A stretch of 64,000 bases of DNA from Maylandia zebra (taxonomy: Eukaryota > Chordata > Actinopteri > Cichliformes > Cichlidae): the NCBI RefSeq assembly GCF_041146795.1, contig NC_135179.1, forward strand, positions 15,979,547 through 16,043,546. The letters are read 5' to 3'. Shown one piece after another: positions 12,301-23,800 of the stretch; the first letter of the stretch is position 1; the number at the start of each line of letters is the position of its first letter. The notes under the pieces were generated by a model. That model saw nothing but the letters and a program-made list of their open reading frames with translations, did no database searches and was not told the DNA's origin. Position numbers and translations under genes: made by a program.

Positions 12301-15075
12301 CACAGATAACTCAAAAATAAATATATTGTCTGCACTGATTTCAAAGCACGTTCTTTCATCTGGCTGTGTTGCTTTTGATATAAAACCTCTGCTATATGCA
12401 CAAATAACAATCTTCAGTCAGCTTTCGTTATGCACTTTACATACCTGTCTATTTGATCCTGCAGGTATAATAAAGATGCATACAGTGGCATTTAGTTCAT
12501 TCTCAATATTTCTTAGACACATTGCATTACCGCTAATAACGTGAATTTCTCCTTGAAATCACCCTTGTCTATTCTTCTCTGCCTCTTTCTATTCTATCAG
12601 AGTACAATGTTGGAGCAAGCCATCAAAAACACCCAGGAGAGCTATGACGATGAGATCCAAATGTACAATGAGAAAATCGAATCTCTGCGGAAAGAGATTG
12701 AGGAAACTGAGAGGTCCTTGGAGAAGTACACCAACGAATGTCGCCACCTGGCAATGTATCAGACATCCCTTGAGAATGAGCTGGAGAGGTACAAGAGGAT
12801 CATTGAGAATGAAGATAACAGGTAAGCTAACACCACTTTGCTTCTATTACACCTAAAGACACACTCGCACACACCTGAATGAGAACATTAGTTGCTCACT
12901 TCACTGAGTGATCACTAACAGGAATGTCACATACTGCTGGTGCCCAGTAAATCTGATACAGAGCAATAAATTCATTTAAACGAACAAATTATCACATGGC
13001 TAAAAAGGTTTAATCACACAGTCAGCGTGAGCATAGTCTTGCAGCTGCTAAAATAAATGTAATTTAAAAATAATAATAATAAATTTTAAAAAATAAATTA
13101 ATTTTCTGAGATCAGCATAGATTCAGGCAGTGCACACTTCTGTAAATATGATCTCTCTTAGGACCCTACAATAATAGAGAGAAACAATCAGAGAGCCCTC
13201 TATGAGAAAGCCTTTGGCAATGGAGCTGTTTTTATTAACAGGCTGAGAAGTGATGGGAAAAAGAAAAGAAAAAATAGAACACGTTCAAAACAAGACAAAT
13301 TTGATGTACCTCTTGCAAAATATCCTTTTAATTGTGTGTAAAAACTTCAAAATGTAAAACATTAATACTGTCATGGGTAATTTGTAATTGGACAAGTATT
13401 TTTATGTATCACCTTTGTGGCTTTTTTGACACTTAAAGCCAAAACTGCCAGCATAACTTCCAGGGTCACTTTCTTGAAAGACCTTTGGTCACTTGGCCTA
13501 AGGCGTCGAAGGAGGTTAGATTTGCTCCTTGTGACACTCAGTAGGTTTATTTTCTCTGCACAATCCACCAACAGATGGCACCGTGTGACAACAAATGTGT
13601 CCTTCCTTACCAGCTCAAGGCTTTTTGTTTTCATGTAAGATTGCCTATATTTAGGTCATTTTATGTGTTATGTGTTATTTCATACTTTGAATCATATGAA
13701 TGATCAGGTTCCTCTGCACAGGAAAACTGTTCAGAACATCACCGTGTAACAATTTACTGCTCCCTTTCCTGTAGGTTGAATTCAGCAATAATTGGCACTC
13801 CCATTACCCTGCTTACCCCTAATTACCGCTACACTCCCAGATCTACTGCATCAAGCAGAGGGAGAGGTAAGATCACCAAGAACATAAAACATAAAACAGC
13901 TAGTTTCAGTCGCAGTCGTTATAGTTGAGACACCAACATGTGTCCTTAAAGATTATGTCTAACAAAAGCAATTTCCTTATAATATTTAGAATGTACAAAG
14001 ATTTAATAGTGCTGGTGTATACATTTTTAAATTTTATTTATTTATATCTAGTTGACCTAAACCTCATTTGTGTCTAGATATCACACAGGCTATTCAGGAG
14101 ATCACCAGTATCAAGCCACGACAGAAGATAATGGTTAAGAAGGGCCTGAAGAAGAAGGATCTGACCCCAAAAGATGTGATGGATAGTGGCCAGGAGGAAG
14201 AAAACAGAGCCAGTGGAGAGGGTCCAAATGAAGAAACGAAGGGGGTCAAGTCTGAGGAGGTGCAAGAGGAGGGGGTGAAGAGAGAAGAGCAGAGACCTGC
14301 TTTCGGTGGAGTGTCTCCACAGGATGTTCCAGATGGAGCTCAGATTAGCAAAGCCTTTGACACTCTCTGTAACATTGTCAGAGAAAGAATGAGGAAATAC
14401 AAGAAGCCTGAACCAATCGCTGATTTCTACACCAAGGGTCGTTATGTGCTTGTCACCGGTGACGGAAGCTACCTAGATCCCTGCTTCTACACCTCCACAC
14501 CATCAGCTGGCCACATCTTTGTTACTATCAGAGATGGAATGATGGCTCCCTATGAACCTTATGGGCGTGACACACCATCCCCTCCACCTCCTCAACCCAT
14601 GATAGATCCTAGGCCTCTCAGTCCAACCGTGCCCACCTCTGGAGGAGAAGGAAAGGAGGATAAAAAGGGTGGAATACAAAAGGATAATGGAGAAAAAGGT
14701 AAAAACAACAATAGAGAGCCTCAACCTCACTCAAAGGAGCCAAGACCAGTATCTCCACCCTCTGGCCCAAGCTCTGGCCCCAAAGATCCCACCCCAGGTG
14801 CTAAACATCCCAAGAAAACTAGGGATGACAACGGCCCAAGCGGGCCCACTCCAAAGCCTGCACCTCGTGGTGCCAGCACCAGCTCCAGTTCAAGTTCCAG
14901 CACTAGCACCAGCACCAGCTCGACTAGCTTTACTCCAGATGCCATGACTTACGAGAAGGTGGAGGTTGTGGAGTCTGTGGAAAAGTTCTCCAATGGCCGC
15001 AAGATGAAAGGTTATGAGGAAACTTCCGTGGTGGTGGAGACCATGATTGAGAAGTCCAGCAAGAAGAAACACTGA
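4268..15075 (+). CDS. bfsp1: Filensin (beaded filament structural protein 1), 8 exons
   Basis: Coding exons are 4268-4632, 5520-5580, 6036-6131, 7799-7891, 11292-11399, 12601-12821, 13775-13866 and 14078-15075. They sum to 2034 bp, giving 677 aa; human filensin is about 665 aa. Filensin is a lens-fibre intermediate-filament-family protein that assembles with phakinin (bfsp2) into beaded filaments. Visible parts are a short head (residues 1-39), the helix-initiation motif (40-61, with [17 protein letters not shown]), a coiled-coil rod ending in [11 protein letters not shown] (303-313), and a long tail. The tail contains [19 protein letters not shown] (428-439), [21 protein letters not shown], a proline/acidic region, a Ser/Thr run, and C-terminal [11 protein letters not shown] and [14 protein letters not shown]. 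The ATG at 4268 ([16 protein letters not shown]) aligns with human MYRRSYVFQTRKEQYE and has a purine at -3. An in-frame GTG upstream at 4214 was not used. All introns are GT-AG. Phases and frame are continuous. Confidence 0.95.
4633..5519 (+). other. bfsp1 intron 1
   Basis: 887 bp, GT-AG. At about 5037-5076 it carries ATCCATCCACCCATTTTC followed by a GCTTATCC motif, a fragment commonly found inside fish interspersed repeats. A purine-rich GGGGGAGGGAGAGAGCGAG stretch lies near 5152-5170. Nothing else recognised. Confidence 0.6.
5520..5580 (+). CDS. bfsp1: bfsp1 exon 2: coil 1B
   Basis: 61 bp encoding [20 protein letters not shown], then Lys. This is the size of the second exon of type III intermediate-filament genes such as vimentin. 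Flanked by TTCAG and GTAATA. Confidence 0.93.
5581..6035 (+). other. bfsp1 intron 2
   Basis: 455 bp, GT-AG with a TCTTTACCTGCAG acceptor. No other feature seen. Confidence 0.7.
6036..6131 (+). CDS. bfsp1: bfsp1 exon 3: coil 1B end
   Basis: 96 bp encoding [20 protein letters not shown] then [12 protein letters not shown]. Human filensin has [20 protein letters not shown] then DDISAAKDRHKK. Same length as vimentin exon 3. Confidence 0.95.
6132..7798 (+). other. bfsp1 intron 3
   Basis: 1.67 kb of AT-rich sequence. The 117-codon antisense frame at 6969-7322 has no recognisable motif and is probably chance. No repeat recognised. Confidence 0.55.
7799..7891 (+). CDS. bfsp1: bfsp1 exon 4: coil 2 start
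   Basis: 93 bp encoding [20 protein letters not shown] then [11 protein letters not shown], between CTCCATAG and GTGAGG. Human counterpart is [20 protein letters not shown]. A GT microsatellite starts 22 bp past the donor. Confidence 0.93.
7914..7995 (+). repeat. (GT)n microsatellite beside the exon 4 donor
   Basis: About 41 uninterrupted GT units in bfsp1 intron 4. The open frames across it (Cys-Val or His-Thr repeats) are artefacts. Confidence 0.97.
7996..8584 (+). other. bfsp1 intron 4, first part
   Basis: Intronic sequence after the GT repeat. No repeat or exon recognised. Confidence 0.5.
8585..8680 (+). mobile_element. LINE 3'-end fragment
   Basis: Contains AATTTTGTTGCACATGTAC followed by AATGACAATAAAGG and a run of TTTTATTCTA/TCTAGTCTA units. 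This is typical of the very 3' end of fish non-LTR elements: polyadenylation-like AATAAA plus a short tandem tail. The 5' limit is unclear. Confidence 0.55.
9193..9233. repeat. (GT)n microsatellite in LINE 3' UTR
   Basis: About 20 GT units inside the minus-strand LINE. Confidence 0.95.
9277..9307. repeat. (ATA)n microsatellite
   Basis: About ten AAT units in the LINE 3' UTR, preceded by AAAAAT units. Confidence 0.9.
10446..11291 (+). other. bfsp1 intron 4, last part
   Basis: AT-rich intron sequence leading to the exon 5 acceptor. Nothing recognised. Confidence 0.55.
11292..11399 (+). CDS. bfsp1: bfsp1 exon 5: coil 2
   Basis: 108 bp encoding [20 protein letters not shown] then [16 protein letters not shown]. 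Human counterpart is [20 protein letters not shown]. Two in-frame acceptors are possible: AG at 11284-11285 adds Glu-Gln, and CAG at 11289-11291 is used here. The second gives GISEEKLL, matching human GMREEKLL, and gives the 29-residue coil 2 shortening known for filensin. Confidence 0.85.
11400..12600 (+). other. bfsp1 intron 5
   Basis: 1.2 kb, GT-AG with a strong pyrimidine tract before 12600. No repeat recognised. Confidence 0.6.
12601..12821 (+). CDS. bfsp1: bfsp1 exon 6: coil 2 end
   Basis: 221 bp, the same length as exon 6 of vimentin-type genes. Encodes [20 protein letters not shown] through the helix-termination motif [14 protein letters not shown]. This is the most conserved part of the protein. 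Confidence 0.96.
12822..13774 (+). other. bfsp1 intron 6
   Basis: 953 bp. Paired sense and antisense frames at 13371-13638 have no family motif. Nothing else seen. Confidence 0.6.
13775..13866 (+). CDS. bfsp1: bfsp1 exon 7: start of tail
   Basis: 92 bp encoding [20 protein letters not shown] and [11 protein letters not shown]. Human RLTSAFIETPIPLF is the counterpart. The exon joins exons 6 and 8 in frame (AG/G and G/AT split codons). Confidence 0.92.
14078..15075 (+). CDS. bfsp1: bfsp1 exon 8: tail and stop
   Basis: 998 bp encoding most of the tail. It begins [17 protein letters not shown] (human DLTRALQDITAAKPRQK). Then come acidic repeats, the [12 protein letters not shown] segment, [20 protein letters not shown], and a Pro/Lys/Gly-rich middle. 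A Ser/Thr run lies at about 14878-14932, and the conserved end runs [12 protein letters not shown] to SSKKKH. Stop TGA at 15073-15075. Confidence 0.95.
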
Positions 15076-15640
15076 AACCATGTCACCTGACATAAAGGGT
15101 CAGAAAACCAGGACCCTACATGAGACAGGTTCTCTAGCTGGAAGATAATATTGATACACTCGGACTTCATAACCACCACTGTTTCTAAAACTACTGTTTT
15201 AACTCTAATGTTCTTGTCTCTTAGGGAGACCATCCACACATAAAGAGCAACTAGACATTCCTGCTTTGATAAACATTGCTCTTCCATTTGCTTGCAGTCT
15301 CTGGTCTTGCGTCCAGAATATGTTTTGCTGGTTCCATAAGTACTGCTGTTGTTGTTCGAGATATTCACCCATACTCATGCTGAGTCCTTTACTGTCTGAA
15401 AACTTGGAACAATGAAAAAAACAAAGCGCCACCTATAAAAAGAGAGAAAAAACACAAAAAACTGAAAACAAAAAGCTGGGCCACCCTTTTTGAACTATGT
15501 CTTAGAACTCTGACCTTCCCCTTTTTAGCTCAATTGTTCAATTGGATGCCACTGCCTGCCCTCAGCACAATTTTGCTGTGTATTAATTTGCTTTGATATA
15601 TTTAATAATAAAAAAGACCCAAACATCAATTGATACATTG
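15076..15640 (+). other. bfsp1 3' UTR and polyadenylation site
   Basis: AATAAA at 15607-15612, followed about 30 bases later by a GU-rich TTGTTGTGTTTG stretch, is a good poly(A) signal. It predicts a 3' UTR of roughly 0.55 kb. Confidence 0.65.
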
Positions 15641-16690
15641 TTGTGTTTGCCTTCACATAACCAACATGTAGCAAGCACCTTATACGTTCTATTAATATAT
15701 GATAAAAGTCTTTTTTACTGGACATTGTAGGTGCCTTTGAACATTTACAAATGGCTTAGAAGGTCTCACTGCAAAGGCTGCAGCAAAAAGAATAATAGGA
15801 TTTTTTTAATGTGACCTTACCTTGTTCATAATGTAAGACAATTGTAGGAGACAAATATGATACAGAGTATGTAAAACACTTCAGAGAAGATTTCTAAGAC
15901 GTATTTGAACAGATTAGTCTGAAATCTCACTTTATAAAAATGTATATATTACTTGGATTACTGCTATTAATTGTGCTAACTTATTTGAGTAAGATTGAAT
16001 AATGGCTGAGATAATTAAAAGTCTCCATGTTAGTAATGGTCTTTTTCCACATTCTCTCCTCATACATGAACACTGATTTAAATTTCTGCCCAACAGAGGA
16101 AGTGGAAGTAAGCTGTAAAAGCAATTTACTGACATTAGATTTTAAGAGCAACAGTTGCTTACTTACATACCGAACTGCACACTGAAATTAGCACAGGCAT
16201 TAGCATTCATTTTGGATTATGAGGCAGCCTGATGAATGCATATCTGATATTCACATTGCTTTTAGTTCGGGTTGCATCTGGGTAGCTAGTTCAGACAATT
16301 GCTAACTTTCTGCTCTTTGCTGCTGCTCGTTTTTCATCCTGAAAGAGTTTGTTTTGTAGGAAAGTAAGTGTTTTAGCTCTCTTTAGACGATCCTTATTTA
16401 CATCCTAAAACATATGTCCAGAAAACACTTTATTTACTGAGTGAAGCCTCTTTGTTTTAAATATTTACAGTCAATAGGCTGTAAATAATTTATATGACAG
16501 TGATTTATTGGTGCTACATTTTGCTTCTATAAATAAAGGAAGTGTCTATAGTACCTAGGCAAGGAGCCTTTTAGGGGGGTTATTCTGTTTATTGAACAGC
16601 ACAATACAGAATGAAAGAAGCCTGGGAAAGATTAGACGATTTCACTTGTTGATGTGTTTTACAGTAGGGTGACTGCTATCCCACGGTGAT
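15641..16690. other. Intergenic DNA between convergent genes
   Basis: AT-rich DNA between the bfsp1 poly(A) site and the probable pcsk2 3' end. No gene or repeat recognised. Confidence 0.5.
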
Positions 16691-16691
16691 C

Positions 16692-16726
16692 CTGCCTGTG
16701 CTCCAGTTTTAGTGGAGCACAGGCAG
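16692..16726. repeat. Perfect 14-bp hairpin
   Basis: CTGCCTGTGCTCCA at 16692-16705 pairs perfectly with TGGAGCACAGGCAG at 16713-16726 across a 7-base loop. It is GC-rich in AT-rich surroundings. It lies close to the predicted end of the pcsk2 transcript. Confidence 0.8.
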
Positions 16727-16812
16727 CATCATGTAACCGAGAATGGCTGGTTTTCTACATGCATTCACTGTATTTCAAATCACTCAAGTGCTTTAATAAA
16801 CAGCTGAATAGA

Positions 16813-17380
16813 TTTATTATAGTCCATCAAAGATTATGAAATATGAACTGATGACTACAGGCTGCAAAATGAATTACACATTCTTTCCATGTTTATATAA
16901 ACAGTGCATGTCACAAAAATATAAACAGAAAGAAATAGCACTGCTCTGTTTGCAAGATATTAAACTTTAAGTAGAATGGCACAGAAAATCATTTACAGTC
17001 ACAAACTGTACAACATTTGGCAGAAGAGAGGTGTAGGGCAGTTAAAGCAAGAGCATGAAAGAGTGGCTTGTGTTTGCTTTATGTACAGTTCTGTAGAGTG
17101 TAAAAACCCAAGTGATATAGTTTGTTTTCTCTCTATAGAATAGATTATTGAAGGTTACACTTTTATCATGACTGGATTACAAGAAACATTCATCGAAGGG
17201 GCTAATTTTAACATCTGATAACAAAAATCAGAGACAGGAGAGGAACGGAGGTAGACCAAAGGGAGGATAACAAGGGACTTAGGAGAACTTAAGAGATGCA
17301 GTGAAATTTTAGAGAAGGACAGAGCGAGACTGCAGAAGGAAGATAGGTGATAGGTGAGCTGGCAACATGCAGATGGGATT
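16813..17380 (-). other. pcsk2 3' UTR, putative
   Basis: The minus strand carries AATAAA at 16818-16813, 0.57 kb past the stop. Others lie at 16509-16504 and 16434-16429. Which one is used cannot be told. No other feature seen. Confidence 0.4.
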
Positions 17381-17870
17381 CTAGTTGTTTTTACTGAGCA
17401 AACTCTTCAGACTTCTCTCTACAGCCTCATCCAGCTCCTCCTCCAGCTCCTCCTTTTTGGACATGGCCAGTTTGGACTGATAATCACGTACTATCTGGTC
17501 TATATAAGGGGCACTTTGTGTTCCGTGCAGCATGAGAGTCCACTCCTTCAGGACCCCTCGCTGTGGCTCGTCACCCTGAAAGCCCACCTCAAGGACCCAG
17601 GTCCCACGGGGGTCCTCTCCCCAGGTATGCGTGGTCATGAAGGGCCACTTGTCAAAGCCCACCTTGGAGTCATCATCACGGGGCCTTCGGCTCAACAGTA
17701 TGGATTTTGTGCCCATTGGTGAGGTCATGTTGATGTTGAGGTCACCACGGCGGCTGGCATTGACAGTGACTACAGTCTGAACATGCTCCAGGTAGCGGAC
17801 AAAGTTGTCCTTTCCCTGACAGGCTTCAGTGGTTATGGCCAGCACCAGCTTGTTACCAGACTGGATTTTA
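17381..17870 (-). CDS. pcsk2: pcsk2 exon 12: P domain end and C-tail
   Basis: 490 bp encoding [20 protein letters not shown] through [20 protein letters not shown] and the tail [20 protein letters not shown], with stop TAG at 17383-17381. Contains two N-glycosylation sequons and RRGDL. The C-terminal helix is the granule-sorting region of PC2. Confidence 0.97.
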
Positions 17871-20800
17871 CTGGGGAAGAAGAATCAGATTGGAGAAATG
17901 AAAACTACATGTTAGAGAAACATAGCAAAGTAACATAACAGCTATGAAAGAGAATGATGAAACAAGACCATGTAGTATGTGTAGTAAGTATTATATGGCC
18001 CTGGACAATGGCACTGGGAATCCCTGAATGTAATCGTGAGAGAACAGGTGAAAGAACCGTTACCTTTTACCTGCTCTTATTTTAATGTTCCAGTAAATAC
18101 AGCACCTGACCTATTTTTTCAATAGAACCAGCCAACCCTGGCAAAAAAAGGAAGCGCCTTTTTTTCTTGTTCCCTCATTGCACAAAAGCATTCATGACTG
18201 TCATGTCTGATTAATTTACTCTGTACTTTTTTTGTTGCAGTGAGAATAATATGCTCTTTGGTCAACACTAAAAGACCACATACTTGATATTCTAGAAGTA
18301 ACCAGTTTGAAATGAGTCTAAAGCTTGTTTTCCAAAATTTAGAGCACAGATGTCATAATTTCTTCTTACTCAGTAATTTCACAGGTGTTCCCTATTTGCT
18401 AAATTGACTGGTAGTTGCATAGCACCTTTTTACTACAAGTCTCACACAGTGCTTTTATTCTAATAGACGTCTATTATTGCATATGATCAAAATTTCTACT
18501 GATTTCTAGGCTCATCATGAGATTTGCTGTTTGCTATGATAGCTGGTTTCTCAAGTGTTGTCGCTTTTTGGTTGGTAAGACATACTTTTATAATTCCCTG
18601 GGTGATGGGAAGAAAGAGTGGGAACACAGCAGGGTAGGGGTGGTGGCCAAAGGCTGTGAAGAGGCTTAATAACATTATTAGAGGCTAAGGCCACATCACA
18701 GCAGTGGGAAATGGGCCTGGTTTAGGGGGTGAAGAGAGGGAAGCAGAGAAGAAACACAGAAACTGAGAGAGAGAGACGCATGGAACAGCATTCAGTTTGA
18801 AAAATGATTAATAGGGCGCTATGCAGAGCACAGCGAGGTGAGTGCAGTGGTGAGCTGATTAAGTAAATTGCTATTCCCAGAAAAACAGAACAGCTCGTAG
18901 CGCAGTACTGCACAACAAGTTACACCCTGTGATAAGAAATTTGACATAGCCAAATATAAGAGCTTTGTTTTTTCTCCATCAACATTAGAAGTGTTATATG
19001 TAAAAAGCCCATACTGTAAAGAAGAAACACTTCTTTAAAAACATGTAGTTAATGTCTGGATGTACTACAACAGCTTTTCTTGGCATCTTCATTTTTAAAA
19101 GCATTATTCTTGGGGAGTTAACTCGTGATTTATTTTTTTTATTACAGCGTGTGCATATGAACCTAAAAAGGGGATCTTGTATGCAGCAGCTGCATTGTGC
19201 CTATCAGTTAACATGCAAGAATAATTACAGCAGTCGGCCGTGGAGCAGGGACAGAGATGCCTCTGAAGGGCAGGACCAGTGGAGATTAAAAACAAACCTG
19301 CCACACAGCGTGGCACTGTGTTCCAGCTCCACTGATAATGAGAAGTTCTCCTCCAGCAAAGTAAGCTGCAGCGAGCCCGAGCAGCTATCAGATCAGTGCT
19401 GAGAGTGTGTTTGCTAGAATGGCGATGTTAGTGTTTATTGCTTTTCTCCGCTGATACAATATCATCAGAGGTGGGCTTGTTGTAATTATAGCTCTACCAC
19501 AATAGAGGCAGCAAAAACCCTGCAGTGCTGCTTTGGAAACAGTGAACTGATGAAAAATATGGCACAGCCAGTATAGCTTTCAATACACCACTCAAAAGAA
19601 GAGAGAGGTTTCTTTTGGAGCTTCTTACCTATGAACATCACCCGCTACTCATTTTTCCCTGAGATATGAAAACCTTTTTCATCTCTGTGTAAAAAATAGG
19701 TTATTTTTTGTTTGGGGGTTTTGTTTTGTTTTTTGCACTGGAAGCTTAAATATCCAGATAATAATGGCAGTGTAAAGTCACCAGCACTCTGTATAAGAGA
19801 GCAGGTTCTTTCCACCATTTGCATGTGGTCTCTCCAGGGATGCAATAAAAGCTGTACCATGCTCTTTTTTTTTATCTGTCACTGAACTCAGGGGAGGGAC
19901 ACACAGACACACAGACACACACAAGCACACAAAGGAACATTTTCACACCATGTTGTCGTGACTGAATCGTCTGTGAAGCTCTGATTAGAGACCGAAATAA
20001 GGTACTGTGGGTGTTGATGGTGGAAGAAAATACAAAGACGGACTGCATTCACTCAGCTTTTTATCTTCACCCACACACTGACACTTTCACAATACATGTT
20101 AAAGCATTACTTTAGGTCACACACATCTACACAAATGTACACCTCCGCCAGGATTGATGGCATTTCCAGGGAACTCCAAGCCTACTTGTGTTGCTCTAAT
20201 TAGAGCAAATAAGAGGGATGGAGGAAACCACCAGGCATCGCACACTTAAGCTCAAAGCCTTACGATATGACAGATGAATGGATACCAGAACCCTTGTGAC
20301 TGGTGCAGTGGTGGGGACAGGGGAATCAGAGGAAGGAATTAAGACAGAGATGGAGATTGGAAGCACAGTGAAGTGAAAGCAAGGCTGTAGATGGACAAAA
20401 TACAGGGAAAGGTAATGTACTAATGTAGTGAGGATAAGACGAGAGGGAGGATGCATTAACTACAGCTGCATCTGTGAAATATGAGGGCAGAGACTGAAGC
20501 TGCCAGAGCTCGAACTGATGTAGTTAACATTATTTCATGTGAGAAATGCATCATGCTTAGAATGATATAGTCATTTTAAAGGAATCCCATCCAAAAAACT
20601 ATATTGCCTCCTTCCCGCCAACTCCTGATGTAGCCACAACTTGATTACGCACTCAGACATATGACTCATAAAGGTTACTTGTAACAGGCATGCAGTTTTA
20701 AGCATGTTACATATTCCCTTCTGTGCTTTAGTAATTCTGTTGCTAAAGATGCTCCCCAGACATTTTGTAGACATAGATTTCTTGTGAGTGCACACTGGGA

Positions 20801-23800
20801 AACAACAATAGTAATGGTAACATTAGCAAATTAAAGGAAAACCAACAAAATTTTAAAGGTCTCGTGGAATCTCCTGGAGACAAGGACCAAAGCAGTTGTT
20901 TTAATGGTGGTGGAGTAGAACGTTACCTTAGACATCAGGTTAAAATCTCGCTTAGGTTGTGATATAGTTCACTGTGTACTTCATATTATTGCCATACTCA
21001 AACATTCAGTGACTGCTTGTATCCTATGGTTTGGAGTATTGACATCCTGGAAGAGACCACTCCCAGCAGAACAGAGGTGTTCCATCATAGGATAAATATA
21101 ATTATCATCCATAGCAACTTTGTATTGATTTGTAGGAAAGCTTCGCACATATGACACATCTGGACCCAAACCATGCCAGCAGTTCCCCTACCCCTCACCC
21201 TCACGGCTTTAGAGAACCACCATATCACCTTTCTCCGTAGGCGATTGCAGGCTTTTCCTTTATTTTGTCCCCTATCTGTAGTTGTATTGACACAAAATCC
21301 TTCTGGTAAGTGCAGACTTCATGATGTGCACTCAGTCACTTCCCTTTAACAGATAAATTAGTCATCTGGTAAACTGAGCACATACGTTATTCTTCGCGAT
21401 GAAGGTCAAACATCCCAGGGAAGTAAAATTAGCAAAACTGTCACTATCAATCAAAACAAGACAACACTAGACAAAATGCTCAAATCTATATGACCACTTT
21501 AGATGTTTAATTTAAGATGAAATTTAGAAATGTAATTCCTCCTCTACCAGGGTATTCAATGTTGATCTTTTAGAGGTTCAAGACCAGCAGAGACTGATGA
21601 CCCAATCCAAACATTACAGCATCATGAAGTAGACACTCCCTTTGCAATGTTTTATTGAATTGGGCTATACTGGGATTACCCAGTAATTATTTGAGTGTGT
21701 CTTTTGCACTCAGCAGGGTTTCACTTTTAAACTTTTGGGTAAAAAAGCAGTTTGAGATCGTGGACTATACAGCGTACATATGTAATATGCAGCATTTGGG
21801 GCACAAGAAAATGCAGAATAAGTAGAAATGTGACTCACTGGACTTCCTGAATGGATCCAGCTACACAATGAAAACGCTCAGGCACAGTTTTCCATTCCTT
21901 TGCCATTTTCACCATGCCACCAGCATCCAGCACGCCATAGCCGAAAAGGTGATTGAACTCGAGTCCCACGCCATTCCTTCGCCACTGGTGAACTTCGTCA
22001 TGGAGCTGGTTTCTCTTAGAAGTTAGGACTGACAGGTGCTGCATGTCTCTCCATGTCAGGTTAGGGCTGTGGATTGACAGTCATGAGTGCACATATGACA
22101 AAGGCAAGGGGGGGAAAAAAAGAGTGACAGAGAAGAGACAGCATTGTAGGTTAGCTGTGGTAGGGCTAACTAGAAAAACACGGAAAGCTTAGTTACAAGT
22201 AGTAAAAGCAAAAGAAAACAAATGTTACATTTGTAAACATTTCTGATTCGTGGGTTTGCTAAAATTAATTCAATTATCTAAAACATCATAGAGTCTATGC
22301 TTGGAGGCAGAAGGTTGCTTTTGTCTGTGTCTCCCTCCATTATATTGGCTGTGTGTAGTGACAGCTTTGTTCTGGCTGACTCACTGACTCCTGCTGCTGC
22401 ACGATTCAAGTGTGTTTGGGCAGTAAAAAGGCTCGTGGGTTATTTGCTGCCGGACAGGGTGAGCATCCGCTCCTCCCAACAGCAACATCATTATTGTGTG
22501 TGCAAAGCAAACACCATTTCTTTACTCAACTTCACTATCTGGTGTTAGTTAAAGGCAAGAGAATCTTGTCACCCTTTAACGTGAGAAATGAAGCATCTGG
22601 GAAAAGGAAACGTCTCCCCTCGAGGATTATAGAAGCTGTAATTCTCCAGGTTTCATAATAATGTGTGGGTGGGTTTGCTTAAGTGTAAATGTTTTCAATT
22701 ACTTTCTGATCCACAAGGATCCTTTTCTTTAGAACTAATGAAACTCATAAAGTGAATTATATCTTGTAATGGAGTGTAAATGGCATGATTGACAGATTTA
22801 GTATGACACATCAAGAATGGAATCCATAGATTGCAAAGATTAGCCTCCAGACAGAAATATTTTCAGCAAGCTAAGATAATAAGTGTTGTTTTATTTGTTT
22901 GGTTTTTTTTGGTATCATCTGACATATATGGGAAAGTACTGAGACCTCTTAAAAGAAAATGAACTGAATTTCTTTTAGCCTTGCACTAAGGTATAAAGAG
23001 CATTGATCCAGGGTTATTTGTGCCGTTGGTACAAACATACATTGAGTCTGTGCTCTGTGGGCGTTAGAGTGAGTGCAGTTTTTCCTTTTCACAGTTGTGA
23101 TAAATAAGCAACTCTGTGAAAAGTGGAGAGATTATTTGTGCTCTCAAGGAGTTTAGATGCACACAGACAGAGGACGTTAAAGCCATTACTTCAGAAATAC
23201 ACAAAAGCTCGAGGTTGTACTTAAAAACAAACTGAAGATTGTCCAGATCTAATGGTTAAAATTATACCTTGTGATTATCACTTTCTCCAGCAGAGTGAAG
23301 TTGAATAAGGAAACCTAATTATGTTTTTATACAGACAGTCTGTCTAAATCAATAATCGCAATTATTATAGCACTTTGAAAGGACCAGTAGAGTACATACT
23401 TAGCCTCAAGAGCCAGAGCAAAGACACCAGCTGCCTCTGGCGCTGCTGCTGAGGTTCCCGAGTGACGCAGTGTGCAGTTCCCGTACAGATCTGTAGTAGC
23501 CTAAAATAATCACAAAAAGGCAACTTTATACGTAGAATCAATCAACATTTTTTATTGTTTAAATTTGTTTTTAGAAGGCACTCTTCAAGTACAAGTGAAA
23601 AAATTATATATATCAAAGTAATTTTAATCTTTATTTTGTGTAGTTGATTTTGCCATTGTTGCAAATATGCAAAAAGATGTAACGTTATAATCAAAATTTC
23701 ATTATAGTAAGTCAGTAATATGTTATAACAATTGTTGTATTAAATCAGATAACTCAATATGCATAAAGAAAATCCAATATTTCTTCATATACGGTACAGA

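Noticed and set aside
14669-14947. 92-codon frame inside bfsp1 exon 8 in another phase
   Set aside because: A shadow of the proline-rich tail. The main frame has all the conserved filensin motifs.
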